NCBI RefSeq assembly: GCF_021021415.1
Contig: NZ_JAINWJ010000009.1
Coordinates: 159,878-223,877 of the forward strand
Source: Martelella mediterranea
GTDB taxonomy: Bacteria; Pseudomonadota; Alphaproteobacteria; Rhizobiales; Rhizobiaceae
Length of the DNA: 64,000 nt
Direction: 5' to 3'
Positions 40,786 through 49,362 of this stretch are shown here, one piece after another; position 1 is the stretch's first letter, and each line of letters starts with the position of its first letter. Under the pieces are notes generated by a model that worked only from the letters and a program-made list of their open reading frames with translations, was not told the origin of the DNA and did no database searches. The position numbers and the translations under genes were made by a program.

Positions 40786-41715
40786 ATGGATCATGATGTT
40801 CTCATTATCGGCGGCAGCTTTGCCGGCATGTCCGCCGCCATGCAGCTGGCGCGGGCGCGAAAGGCGGTGCTGGTGCTGGATACCGGCATGCCCAGAAACC
40901 GGTTCGCTGAAGCATCGCACGGGTTTCCGGGACAGGACGGGCAAAGCCCGGTCGCGATCAAGGCGCGGTTGCGCGAAGAGCTGAGCGCCTATCCGACCGT
41001 TCGTTTTCGCGATGAAGCGGCACTTTCAGCCCGGCGGGAGGGCGAAGGTTTCCGCGTGACGCTGGCGGGCGGCAGCGACGTCGCCGCCCGGCGGATCGTT
41101 CTGGCCTATGGTGTGCGCGACAGCCTGCCGGATCTGCCCGGCCTTGCCGAACGCTGGGGCGCAAGCGTGCTGCATTGCCCCTATTGCCACGGCTATGAGC
41201 TCGACCGGCAGCCCGTCGGCGTGCTGGCGCGCGATGAGATGGCCTTCCATCAGGCGATGCTGCTGCCCGACTGGGGGCAGACGACGCTGTTTACGGGGAG
41301 AGCATTCCATCCGACTGATGAGGAAGTGCAATCGCTGAAGAGCCGGGGCGTGCAGATCGAGGAAACGCCGGTGGTGGAACTTATCGGAACCGGTCCGGCG
41401 CTTGAAGCGGTGCGGCTGGAAGACGGACGGATGGTTCCGCTTGCGGGGCTGTTCCTCGCGCCGCAGACAGCGCCCTCCAGCGACATCGCGGCGCAACTGG
41501 GCTGCGAACTGCGGGACGGGCCGACCGGGCCTTATGTTGCCGTCGACCAGATGCAGGCGACGACGGTTGCCGGTGTCTTCGCCGCCGGCGATCTGGCCAG
41601 TCCGATGCCGAACGCGACGCTGGCAGCCGCGGCGGGGGTGATGGCCGGCGGCGCTGCCCATCGCTCGCTGATCTTCGACCCCGATTTCAGACCGCAGAAT
41701 GGGAGGGCATCGTGA
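40786..41715 (+). CDS. FAD/NAD(P)-dependent thiol oxidoreductase, thioredoxin reductase fold (GliT-like)
   Basis: A 309-residue protein with the thioredoxin-reductase fold: FAD motif GGSFAGMSAAM at about 9-19, NAD(P) domain in the middle, and AAGDLASPMPNATLAAA near 270. The active-site pair is CPYCHGYE near 130, resembling the CxxCHGYE of dithiol oxidases such as GliT rather than the CATCDG of thioredoxin reductase. AGGAG precedes the ATG. The next gene, a methyltransferase, overlaps its stop. A thiol or dithiol substrate is likely; which one is unknown. Confidence 0.85.
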   Translation: MDHDVLIIGGSFAGMSAAMQLARARKAVLVLDTGMPRNRFAEASHGFPGQDGQSPVAIKARLREELSAYPTVRFRDEAALSARREGEGFRVTLAGGSDVAARRIVLAYGVRDSLPDLPGLAERWGASVLHCPYCHGYELDRQPVGVLARDEMAFHQAMLLPDWGQTTLFTGRAFHPTDEEVQSLKSRGVQIEETPVVELIGTGPALEAVRLEDGRMVPLAGLFLAPQTAPSSDIAAQLGCELRDGPTGPYVAVDQMQATTVAGVFAAGDLASPMPNATLAAAAGVMAGGAAHRSLIFDPDFRPQNGRAS

Positions 41716-42338
41716 TGCAGGCGGTCGCACAGGATGAATTCTGGAACGATCTCTATTCCAAGGCCACGCCAACCTCATCCGGAAAGCCGGGGATGGCGCT
41801 TGCCCAGTTTGCCGGTCCGCTTGTCGCCGGCGCGGCGCTGGAGCTAGGCTGCGCCAAGGGCGATGACGCCGTCTGGCTCGCCGGGCGAGGCTTTAAGGTG
41901 ACGGCCGTCGATATATCCTCCGTCGCGCTGGAATATGCCGCGGAGAATGCGCGGCGCGCCGGCGTCGCGGAGCGCATGCGCTTCGAGGTGCATGATCTCG
42001 CCATTTCCTTCCCCGAGGACGACTATGATCTGGTGACGGCAAGCTTTCTGCATTCCCCGCACGACTGGCCGCGCACCCGGGTTCTGGCGCGCGCCGCCAG
42101 TGTCGTCAGGCCGGGCGGACATCTGCTGATCGTCGAGCATGGCTCGTACGCGCCATGGTCATGGTCGTCGAATGAGACGCCGCCGCCCACCGCCGAGGAG
42201 ACGTTTCGCGCGATGGATATTGTCGCCCATGACTGGCAAAGAAACTGCGTCTGCCAGATCGAGCGCGTGGCAAAGGGGCCGGGCGGACAGACCGCGCTGG
42301 TGAAGGACAATATCATCTTCCTTCAACGCATCGGCTGA
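41712..42338 (+). CDS. Class I SAM-dependent methyltransferase
   Basis: A 208-residue Rossmann-fold methyltransferase: motif I is LELGCAKGDDAVWLA at about 41-55, the acidic motif II is VTAVDIS near 64, and the post-I strand DYDLVTASFLHSP near 101. It resembles TehB/thiopurine methyltransferase-size enzymes that methylate small molecules. GTG 41712 or ATG 41715 starts it, overlapping the flavoprotein stop, so the two are coupled. Together they could oxidise and methylate a small thiol. Confidence 0.85.
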   Translation: MMQAVAQDEFWNDLYSKATPTSSGKPGMALAQFAGPLVAGAALELGCAKGDDAVWLAGRGFKVTAVDISSVALEYAAENARRAGVAERMRFEVHDLAISFPEDDYDLVTASFLHSPHDWPRTRVLARAASVVRPGGHLLIVEHGSYAPWSWSSNETPPPTAEETFRAMDIVAHDWQRNCVCQIERVAKGPGGQTALVKDNIIFLQRIG

Positions 42339-42435
42339 GCAGAGCTGCTATGGGCTCTTGGTAAGACGAGATCACTTCTCTATCATGACGTGGATTCGAC
42401 CATAAGTTCACATTTATGACTGGGATTCATGCTCC

Positions 42436-43308
42436 ATGATCGACATCCAGCCCCTCACCATTCTGCGCGAGATTGACCGGACGGGCAGTCTGACCCAGGC
42501 GGCCGAGCAGTTGAACCTGACGCAATCGGCCGTCAGCCATGCCATCCGCCGCTTCGAGGACCGCTATGGCGTCAAGCTCTGGGAGCGCGAGGGGCACAAG
42601 CTGCGCCTGACGCTTGCCGGAGACTATCTTCTCGGCCTTGCGCAGCGGGTGCTGCCGCAACTGGAACATGGCGCGACGGTGATCGAGGATTATGCGCGCG
42701 GGCGGCGCGGCGCGATCCGGGTGGGGATGGAGTGCCACCCCTGCCAGGACTGGCTGATGCGCGTGGTCGACCCGTTCCTGGCGGAATGGCCGGATGTCGA
42801 ACTGGACGTGACCACGGCCTTTCAGTTCGGCGGGCTGGCCGCGCTTTTGAGCCACGAAATCGATATTCTCGTCACCCCCGATCCGATCGAGCGCGCGGGG
42901 CTCGAATACAGGCCTGTCTTCGATTACGAACTGGTTCTGGCCGTGGCCGAAACGCATCCGCTCGCGCGAAAACAATCGGTCGAGCCGGAGGACCTGGCGG
43001 GCGAAACCCTGATCACCTATCCGGTTTCCCGCGAAAGGCTCGATATCTTTACCCGCTTTCTCGTGCCCGCCCATGCCCTGCCGCGCCGCCACCGCACAGT
43101 GGAGACGACCGACCTGATGTTGCGGCTGGTGGCGTCCGGCCGCGCCGTCAGCGCCACCCCCGACTGGCTTCTGCGCGAGGCCAAGGGGGTGACGGGCGTG
43201 CGGATTGGCGAAGGCATCGCCAAATCCATCCATCTCGGCCACCGCAAGGGCACCCGGGCCGCTTACATGGATGGTTTCATGGGGTTGGCCGAGGCCGTTC
43301 AGATCTGA
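42436..43308 (+). CDS. LysR-family regulator, MetR-like
   Basis: A 290-residue LysR regulator. The HTH contains GSLTQAAEQLNLTQSAVSHAIRRFE, and the effector domain has AIRVGMECHPCQDWL near 95, a cysteine-histidine feature typical of MetR. MetR uses homocysteine as co-activator. It lies directly upstream of mesX-mesD on the same strand, which supports a methionine role. An inverted repeat CATAA-N8-TTATG at 42401-42418 lies just before its start and could be an autoregulatory site. Confidence 0.88.
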   Translation: MIDIQPLTILREIDRTGSLTQAAEQLNLTQSAVSHAIRRFEDRYGVKLWEREGHKLRLTLAGDYLLGLAQRVLPQLEHGATVIEDYARGRRGAIRVGMECHPCQDWLMRVVDPFLAEWPDVELDVTTAFQFGGLAALLSHEIDILVTPDPIERAGLEYRPVFDYELVLAVAETHPLARKQSVEPEDLAGETLITYPVSRERLDIFTRFLVPAHALPRRHRTVETTDLMLRLVASGRAVSATPDWLLREAKGVTGVRIGEGIAKSIHLGHRKGTRAAYMDGFMGLAEAVQI

Positions 43309-43403
43309 GCCCTCGCTGGAGGGCCGGCGACGCCTGGTCGTTTGTCGTGCCCATGCAACGAACGGGCATCGTCGCGCGGCGGCTCCGAAACGGATCGTCT
43401 CAA

Positions 43404-43426
43404 CATGACGACGTGTCATGTTTTTC
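43404..43426. promoter_or_regulatory. Inverted repeat CATGAC-N5-GTCATG with T-tract, between LysR gene and mesX
   Basis: A perfect 6-bp inverted repeat (43404-43409 and 43415-43420) followed by TTTTT. It could be a weak terminator for the LysR gene, 96 bp after its stop, or an operator for mesX, about 165 bp before its start. The sequence does not decide. The region downstream to 43460 is AT-rich, as expected of a promoter. Confidence 0.5.
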
Positions 43427-43582
43427 TGAAAAATAATCATTTTTTATCATGGGAAAACTCGGGCATACAACACCCAACGCCTGAGCCGTCGTCTCATGAA
43501 GACGGCCGACGGGGCAGGCTCGACAGGCCTCGAAAACGCAATCAATGCCAGCGCGCGCTTTCTCGGAAGCCAGGATACCACG

Positions 43583-44560
43583 ATGACCAATGACCTCACC
43601 TTCACGATCAAGAGCATTCGTTTCGACGAAAATTACGAGCCGTCCGATGCCACGCGGACGACCACCAATTTCGCGAACCTGGCGCGCGGCGAGCGCCGGC
43701 AGGAGAACCTGCGCAACGCGTTGCGCATGATCGATAATCGTTGCAACGATCTCGCGCATTGGGACAATCCGGAAAGCGACCGTTACGCGGTCGAGCTCGA
43801 CATCATTTCCGCCGAACTGGATATTGGCGGCAATGGCCAGGCTTTCCCGGCCATCGAGGTGCTGAAGACGACGATCCTCGATCGCAGGACCGGCGCGCGG
43901 ATCGAAGGCATCGTGGGAAACAACTTCTCCTCCTATGTGCGCGACTATGATTTCAGCATCCGGCTACCCGAGCATAACAGGGACCGGGCAGGTTTCAGCG
44001 TGCCGGAAGATTTTGGCGAGTTGCACGGAAAGCTCTTCCAGTGCTTCGTGAATTCGAAGGCGTACAAGGCGCATTTCCGCAAGCCCCCGGTCATCTGCCT
44101 CAGCGTTTCGGAAAACAAGATCTACCGCCGCACCGCAAACCGGCACCCCGTCCTGGGCGTTGAATACGAGGCCAACGAGCCGTCGCTGACCGAGCAGTAT
44201 TTCCGCAAGATGGGATTGCAGGTGCGCTATTTCATGCCGCCCGAATGCGCGGCGCCGCTGGCCTTCTATTTCTTCGGAGACCTGCTCAACGACTACACCA
44301 ATCTGGAACTGATCGGCACCATCAGCACCATGGAGACGTTCCAGCGGATCTACCGGCCGGAGATCTACAACGCGAACTCGGTTGCGGGCCAATGCTACAA
44401 ACCGAACCTGAAGCAGAACGACCATTCGCTCACCCGTATCGTCTATGACCGGGAGGAACGAACCCGGCTCGCCATCGAGCAAGGCAGGTTCGCGGAGGAG
44501 CATTTCATCAAGCCCCACGCATCCCTTCTGGGCCGATTGTCAGCGCAACACGCCCTTTGA
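43583..44560 (+). CDS. mesX: MesX (DUF1852), accessory protein of methionine synthase MesD
   Basis: A 325-residue DUF1852 protein. Recognisable blocks are FTIKSIRFDENYEPSD near 7, GNNFSSYVRDYDFSIR near 115, and EPSLTEQYFRKMGLQVRYFMPP near 205. The family is named MesX, a putative oxygenase required by the oxygen-dependent, folate-independent methionine synthase MesD. No familiar oxygenase motif can be pointed out by eye. I chose ATG 43583 (MTNDLTF); the longer frame from 43496 is not supported. mesD follows after 29 bp. Confidence 0.88.
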   Translation: MTNDLTFTIKSIRFDENYEPSDATRTTTNFANLARGERRQENLRNALRMIDNRCNDLAHWDNPESDRYAVELDIISAELDIGGNGQAFPAIEVLKTTILDRRTGARIEGIVGNNFSSYVRDYDFSIRLPEHNRDRAGFSVPEDFGELHGKLFQCFVNSKAYKAHFRKPPVICLSVSENKIYRRTANRHPVLGVEYEANEPSLTEQYFRKMGLQVRYFMPPECAAPLAFYFFGDLLNDYTNLELIGTISTMETFQRIYRPEIYNANSVAGQCYKPNLKQNDHSLTRIVYDREERTRLAIEQGRFAEEHFIKPHASLLGRLSAQHAL

Positions 44561-44589
44561 CCCATCCAAGAACCTACAAGGTCGCGATC

Positions 44590-45621
44590 ATGAACAAACT
44601 GCTCCCCACATCGACCGCCGGCAGCCTGCCCAAGCCCGCCTGGATCGCAGAGCCGGAAAAGCTCTGGTCCCCCTGGAAGCTCGAGGGCGATGAACTGGCC
44701 GAGGGCAAACAGGATGCGCTGCGGCTGACGCTGGCCGAGCAGCAGCGCGCGGGCATCGATATCGTCAGCGATGGCGAACAGACGCGCCAGCACTTCGTCA
44801 CGACCTTCATCGAGCATCTCGATGGCGTCGATTTCGAGAAGCGCGAGACGGTCAGGATCCGCAATCGCTATGATGCCAGCGTTCCGACCGTTGTCGGCGC
44901 CGTGTCGCGCGAAAAGCCGGTCTTCGTCGAAGATGCGAAATTCCTGCGCAGCCTGACCGACGGTCCGATCAAGTGGGCGCTGCCCGGTCCGATGACGATG
45001 ATCGACACGCTTTATGACGCCCATTACCAGAGCCGTGAAAAGCTTGCCTGGGAGTTTGCCAAAATTCTCAATCAGGAAGCGCGCGAGCTGGAAGCGGCCG
45101 GCGTGGACATCATCCAGTTCGACGAGCCCGCCTTCAACGTGTTCTTCGACGAGGTGAATGACTGGGGCATTGCCACGCTCGAAAGGGCGATCGAAGGGCT
45201 GAAATGCGAAACGGCGGTTCACATCTGCTATGGCTATGGCATCAAGGCCAATACCGACTGGAAGAAGACGCTGGGCTCCGAATGGCGGCAGTATGAAGAA
45301 ACCTTCCCCAAGCTTCAGGCCTCCAATATCGATCTGGTCTCGCTGGAATGCCACAACTCGCATGTGCCGATGGAACTGATCGAACTGATCCGCGGCAAGA
45401 AGGTGATGGTCGGGGCGATCGACGTGGCGACCAACGCCATCGAAACGCCGGAGGAGGTCGCCGCGACTCTCCGCAAGGCGCTCCAATTCGTCGACGCGGA
45501 CAAGCTCTACCCCTGCACCAATTGCGGCATGACGCCGCTTGCGCGCAGCGTCGCCCGCGGCAAGCTGCAAGCCCTTTCGGCAGGCGCGGAAATCATCCGG
45601 CGGGAAATCGCGGCTGTATAA
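44590..45621 (+). CDS. mesD: Folate-independent methionine synthase MesD (core MetE)
   Basis: A 343-residue enzyme equal to only the C-terminal catalytic half of MetE. Zinc and homocysteine ligands are recognisable: HICYGYG near 216 (His-x-Cys), LECHNSH near 254, and CTNCGMTP near 305 for the distal cysteine. It lacks the N-terminal MetE domain that helps bind polyglutamyl folate. The adjacent mesX identifies it as the MesD family, which does not use methyltetrahydrofolate; the natural methyl donor is not established as far as I know. Confidence 0.88.
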   Translation: MNKLLPTSTAGSLPKPAWIAEPEKLWSPWKLEGDELAEGKQDALRLTLAEQQRAGIDIVSDGEQTRQHFVTTFIEHLDGVDFEKRETVRIRNRYDASVPTVVGAVSREKPVFVEDAKFLRSLTDGPIKWALPGPMTMIDTLYDAHYQSREKLAWEFAKILNQEARELEAAGVDIIQFDEPAFNVFFDEVNDWGIATLERAIEGLKCETAVHICYGYGIKANTDWKKTLGSEWRQYEETFPKLQASNIDLVSLECHNSHVPMELIELIRGKKVMVGAIDVATNAIETPEEVAATLRKALQFVDADKLYPCTNCGMTPLARSVARGKLQALSAGAEIIRREIAAV

Positions 45622-46299
45622 GCCCACTGAAATGGCTCTGAAATTCTCGGCAAAGCGCCGGAGGGAAAGCTCGCTGCCTCATTGCCGGGAAGCGTAGCCG
45701 CCTGCCAAAGGCGGTCCGGCAGACTACGTCTCGCGCGCAGCGCTTCGCGCGATCGCGGCAATAGGCCTGTCCTCGTCACGGCGTCCATCTCGACTTCCGG
45801 GATGAAAGCGAACTTCAGGAATGGAGCCAGCAACAAGCCGCAGGAAACCCGGCGGTAACATCGAATCTTCAACGATCGCTTTGATGACAGGCCTCATCCA
45901 TCCTGCGACCGCTCTCGCCGCAGCGCTGGCCTTCATCGGCCTTGACGGCGGCCTGTACGAGGCCGGTGTGATTGATCCCGCCTGGCCTCGACGACCGGGC
46001 CTGATACAGCCCGATCATGGCGGCCTTTCACGCAAGTGCTTCTGGATACCGGCCCCAGGCCATAGCTTTGTGCGGATCTCACGGCCTGCGATATAATGCA
46101 TTTAGTAGCGGGTATAAGCAGCACCAGCATCTGCGTTGCCTTCCCGAGGCTGGGTTACCCCGCCATCAGGCTCCTCCTGGCGGTGCTTAATAATCCGATC
46201 CGGTTTGATGATTGTTGCCGTGACAACCGGAAAGGAAACCTACAATTTTTGCTTCGAGAGCGGATTTTTTTCCAAGACAAGTGGGCTGGTGGTCCGGCT
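45622..46299. other. 678-bp region without a recognisable intact gene
   Basis: Short frames on both strands here lack family similarity and good ribosome-binding sites. On the minus strand, around 45800-45930, a stretch containing VIKAIVEDSMLPPGFLRLV resembles the post-helix region of aldehyde dehydrogenases of the PaaZ/PaaN kind, so this may be a gene remnant; the match is short. Several GC hairpins occur (for example around 45688-45715). No IS ends or tRNA were seen. Confidence 0.35.
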
Positions 46300-47385
46300 T
46301 CAGAAATAAAATCGCGAGGGCCGCAGCCCGTCGAGTTCCGTTGCCGCCGTGCCATCCAGCATCTCCCGAGCGGCGAGGTCGGCCCAGACCGGTCCCCAGC
46401 CGATGCCGCCGTGGGAAACCGCGAAATAGAATCCGGCAAGCCACGGCAAGAAGCCGATGACCGGTCCGCCCGGCGGGATCGCGCGAATGCCGACCCGCAT
46501 GGCTGACGGCTCAAGCCCTTCGAGCGACGGAACGGCGCTGGCGACATCGGCTAGCATATCAGTTCCTGAAATGCCGTTCTTGCCATGGGTTGCCGTCAGC
46601 CCCTCGCCGCGCCAGTGAATGGCCGTGCCGTGGTCGCGATCCGGCCGCAGGAGCCAGTTTGCGCCGTTGATCACGCGTTGTGGCAGATCAGGGCGTCCTG
46701 CACCCGCATAAACCATGACGCCGGGCACGAGTTCGAGCGGCATGGCAAGCCCGGCCATGGCAGCGATGTGGGTCGCGTGGCCGCCGGCCGCGTTGACGAC
46801 AATATCTGCGCCGATCCGCGCGCCATCCTCAAGCACGAGGCCGCTGACGCCTTCGGCGCGATACTCGATCGCCGCTACGCCGCTGCCGATCCGCAATTCA
46901 CCGCCGCTGAGGGTAAAAACCCGGATCAGTTGTTCGATCATCGCCGGCGCGTCAACCCAGCCCGAACGCAGTTCGAAGGCCACACGCTCGTCTTCCGGCA
47001 AGCGGAGTTGCGGCTCGATATCGCTGACTTCGTTTGGGGAAAGGACCTCGACCTGCGCTCCGGCTTCCCTGCTGAGCGCCACCGCCTTGTCGAAGTCGGG
47101 AACGGCGCTTGCGACCGTCAGCGTCCCCGACCAGTCCAGCCAGTCGCCGCCCAGTTCCTCTGCCAGCCGGTCGAAGCGCGCATTCACCGAGAGGCGCAAC
47201 TGCCGGCGGCCGGGCATTTCCGGCCAGCTCAGTTGCGGAAAGGAGGACAGCCACGAGAAGGAGGCGCCGCTCGTGCCCGTTCCCGGCGCGCTCTTGTCGA
47301 TCAGGACGACGTCGGCCCCGCGCTTCTTCAGGCGATAGGCAATGTTCGCGCCGATTGCGCCGGCGCCGATAACTGCGATTTTCAT
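46300..47385 (-). CDS. DAO-family FAD-dependent oxidoreductase (second copy)
   Basis: A 361-residue D-amino-acid oxidase/sarcosine-oxidase-fold enzyme. FAD motif IGAGAIGANIAYRL is at 5-18, with the DKSAPGTGTSGASFSWLSS segment after it and a C-terminal GGPVIGFLP and HGGIGWGP. Such enzymes oxidise amine nitrogen of amino acids or N-alkyl amino acids. It is the last gene of the 55250-46300 operon and overlaps the FMN-oxidase gene by 4 bp. It differs clearly from the DAO-type protein at 52543, so the operon holds two distinct oxidases. Confidence 0.88.
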   Translation of the reverse strand: MKIAVIGAGAIGANIAYRLKKRGADVVLIDKSAPGTGTSGASFSWLSSFPQLSWPEMPGRRQLRLSVNARFDRLAEELGGDWLDWSGTLTVASAVPDFDKAVALSREAGAQVEVLSPNEVSDIEPQLRLPEDERVAFELRSGWVDAPAMIEQLIRVFTLSGGELRIGSGVAAIEYRAEGVSGLVLEDGARIGADIVVNAAGGHATHIAAMAGLAMPLELVPGVMVYAGAGRPDLPQRVINGANWLLRPDRDHGTAIHWRGEGLTATHGKNGISGTDMLADVASAVPSLEGLEPSAMRVGIRAIPPGGPVIGFLPWLAGFYFAVSHGGIGWGPVWADLAAREMLDGTAATELDGLRPSRFYF

Positions 47386-48488
47386 GGTCGCGACCGGAAA
47401 ATTTCGGGTGAAAGATCGCTCACCGAAGAGCAGCCTAGATGGCCGAGGGTCGTCCAGAACTCATCCTTCAGAAGATCGAGCACGCGTTTCACGCCGGCCT
47501 CGCCGTCCGCGGCAAGCCCCAGCGCGCAGCTTCGGCCAAGGGCGACCGCATCGGCGCCGAGCGCGAGCGCGGTGGCGATGTCGCTGCCGCGCCGGATGCC
47601 GCTGTCGAAGACGATCGGGACATCGGCCCCGGCCTCGGCGCGAACCTCGGCAAGCGTGTTAATCGAGGCCGGCTCGCGATCAATCGTCCGGCCGCCGTAA
47701 TTCGAGACGTAGAGCCCCTCGGCGCCGGCCGAAAGGGCGGCACGCGCATCGGCCTTGCTGGAAACGCCCTTGACGATGCAGGGCAGCGGCGCCTCGGCAA
47801 TCACGCGCGCCGCCTTTGCCCAGTCCCAGCGCGGCTTCGTAAAGTCCAGGAGTTCGCGCAGCATCGCCTGGTCCGATTTTCCCGGCCCGAAATTCGACGG
47901 CTTTCCCGCTCCCGGCATCGAGAATCGGTCTTCCATCATCCGCTCACGCCACTGGCGGATCGGCGAGTAGGTCACGCAGATGCGTTCATAGCCGGCGTCC
48001 TTCGCGCGATGCATCATGTCGATGACATGGTTTTCCTCGCCGCAGAACGTCATCTGGAAGATGACGGCCGCAGGCGAAGCCGCGCGCACCTCTTCCAGCG
48101 AATGTCCGGCAGCGACCGGAACCATCTGGCGAATGCCGGCGGCATGGGCCGCACGGCCAACAGCGAGCATGCCGTCTGTATGAAACAGCGTTTCCCCGCC
48201 GCCGAACGGCGCGGTGAAGGCGGGAAAGGAAAGCTCATGGCCGAATACGGTCGTGCGCGTATCCGGGTTGGCGACGCCGGCAAAGAGCGGAGCGTCGAAT
48301 AGATAGGCATCGAACGCCGAGACATTGCTCCGCGCCGTCACTTCGTCGCCCGTGCCGCAATGCATGTAGTTCCAGACCGCGTCCGAGAGATTGTGCCGCG
48401 CGGCGGCATGGATGCCCCTGAGAGAGGCGTATTTTTCGCGCGTGGCATAGCGATCGTCGCGGCGGACTTCTTCGTCTCTATCGGTCAC
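47382..48488 (-). CDS. FMN-dependent alpha-hydroxyacid oxidase/dehydrogenase
   Basis: A 368-residue TIM-barrel flavoenzyme of the lactate/glycolate/mandelate oxidase family. Visible elements are FPAFTAPFGGGETLFH near 90, PCIVKGVSSKADARAAL near 253, SNYGGRTID near 276 (normally SNHGGRQLD, with Tyr here replacing the catalytic His), and VPIVFDSGIRRGSDIATAL near 302. I chose GTG 48488 with AGGAG 6 nt upstream; ATG 48494 has no spacing for that site. It probably oxidises the 2-hydroxy acid or a related product of the oxidases in this operon. Confidence 0.85.
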   Translation of the reverse strand: MTDRDEEVRRDDRYATREKYASLRGIHAAARHNLSDAVWNYMHCGTGDEVTARSNVSAFDAYLFDAPLFAGVANPDTRTTVFGHELSFPAFTAPFGGGETLFHTDGMLAVGRAAHAAGIRQMVPVAAGHSLEEVRAASPAAVIFQMTFCGEENHVIDMMHRAKDAGYERICVTYSPIRQWRERMMEDRFSMPGAGKPSNFGPGKSDQAMLRELLDFTKPRWDWAKAARVIAEAPLPCIVKGVSSKADARAALSAGAEGLYVSNYGGRTIDREPASINTLAEVRAEAGADVPIVFDSGIRRGSDIATALALGADAVALGRSCALGLAADGEAGVKRVLDLLKDEFWTTLGHLGCSSVSDLSPEIFRSRP

Positions 48489-49362
48489 GTTCATCTCCTG
48501 TCGGTTGGAAGGGCCGCGACCGTCGTTCGGCGTGACGGGCAAGGCGCGCGCGGATGGCGTCGGGGTCTGTGGAAGGCGTCGAGGCAAGCAATTGCCGCGT
48601 ATAGGGGTGGGTCGGGTTTGCGAAGATCGCCTCGCAGGCGCCGCGCTCCACAACCTCGCCGGCATTCATCACCATGACCTCGTCGGAGATCCTTCGGACC
48701 ACGCCGAGATCATGGCTGATGAAAACGTAAGAAAGGTCGAACTCACGCTGCAGGTCCGCAAGCAGGTTCAGCACTTTCGCCTGCACCGAAAGATCGAGCG
48801 CGCTCACCGGTTCGTCGAGAATCACGATCTTCGGGTTGACCATCAGCGCCCGGGCGATCGCGATACGCTGACGCTGACCGCCTGAAAACATGTGCGGGTA
48901 GCGTGCGGCATGGTCTCGCTCGAGCCCGACCCGTTCGAGCATGTCGCCAACCCGCTCGCGCCGCGCCGCGCCGTCGAGCGCGGTGTTCAGCAGCAGTTCC
49001 TGGCCAAGCGCATCACCGACCTTCTTGCGCGGGTTCAACGATCCGTAAGGATTCTGGAACACGATCCGGACCTTGCGCCTGAGTTCGGGCGAAAGGTGAT
49101 GGCGGCGGATATCCACCTGCTCGCCGTCGACGATCAGTTCGCCTTCGGTCATCGGGTCGATCAGCGTCAGGATGCGGCCAAGCGTCGACTTGCCGCAGCC
49201 GGTCTCCCCCACGACGGAAAGCGTGCTGCCTTTTCTGAGCTTGAGATCGACCCCCTTGAGCGCCCTGACAGGCTCGGCCCTGCGCAGGAGCCGGGCGCGA
49301 CCGGGATATTCACGCACCAGACCGAAACCTTCGAGGATTACGGGCGTTTCCTGACCGGCCAT
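48478..49362 (-). CDS. Oligopeptide/dipeptide ABC importer ATP-binding protein (DppF/OppF type)
   Basis: A 294-residue ABC ATPase: Walker A GETGCGKSTLG near 50, signature MFSGGQRQRIAIARAL near 149, Walker B VILDEPVSALD near 173, and the peptide-transporter C-terminal block NPTHPYTRQLLASTP near 245. Starts at ATG 49362, overlapping the preceding ATPase stop by ATGA. Second ATPase of the importer. Confidence 0.92.
   Translation of the reverse strand: MAGQETPVILEGFGLVREYPGRARLLRRAEPVRALKGVDLKLRKGSTLSVVGETGCGKSTLGRILTLIDPMTEGELIVDGEQVDIRRHHLSPELRRKVRIVFQNPYGSLNPRKKVGDALGQELLLNTALDGAARRERVGDMLERVGLERDHAARYPHMFSGGQRQRIAIARALMVNPKIVILDEPVSALDLSVQAKVLNLLADLQREFDLSYVFISHDLGVVRRISDEVMVMNAGEVVERGACEAIFANPTHPYTRQLLASTPSTDPDAIRARLARHAERRSRPFQPTGDERDR

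Noticed and set aside
43404..43420. Mobile-element end suggested by the perfect inverted repeat
   Set aside because: A single short repeat without a transposase or target duplication; better explained as a terminator or operator.
43421..43582. Possible SAM-responsive riboswitch before mesX
   Set aside because: I compared the leader with the SAM-II layout from memory and saw neither its conserved loop sequence nor its pseudoknot pairing.
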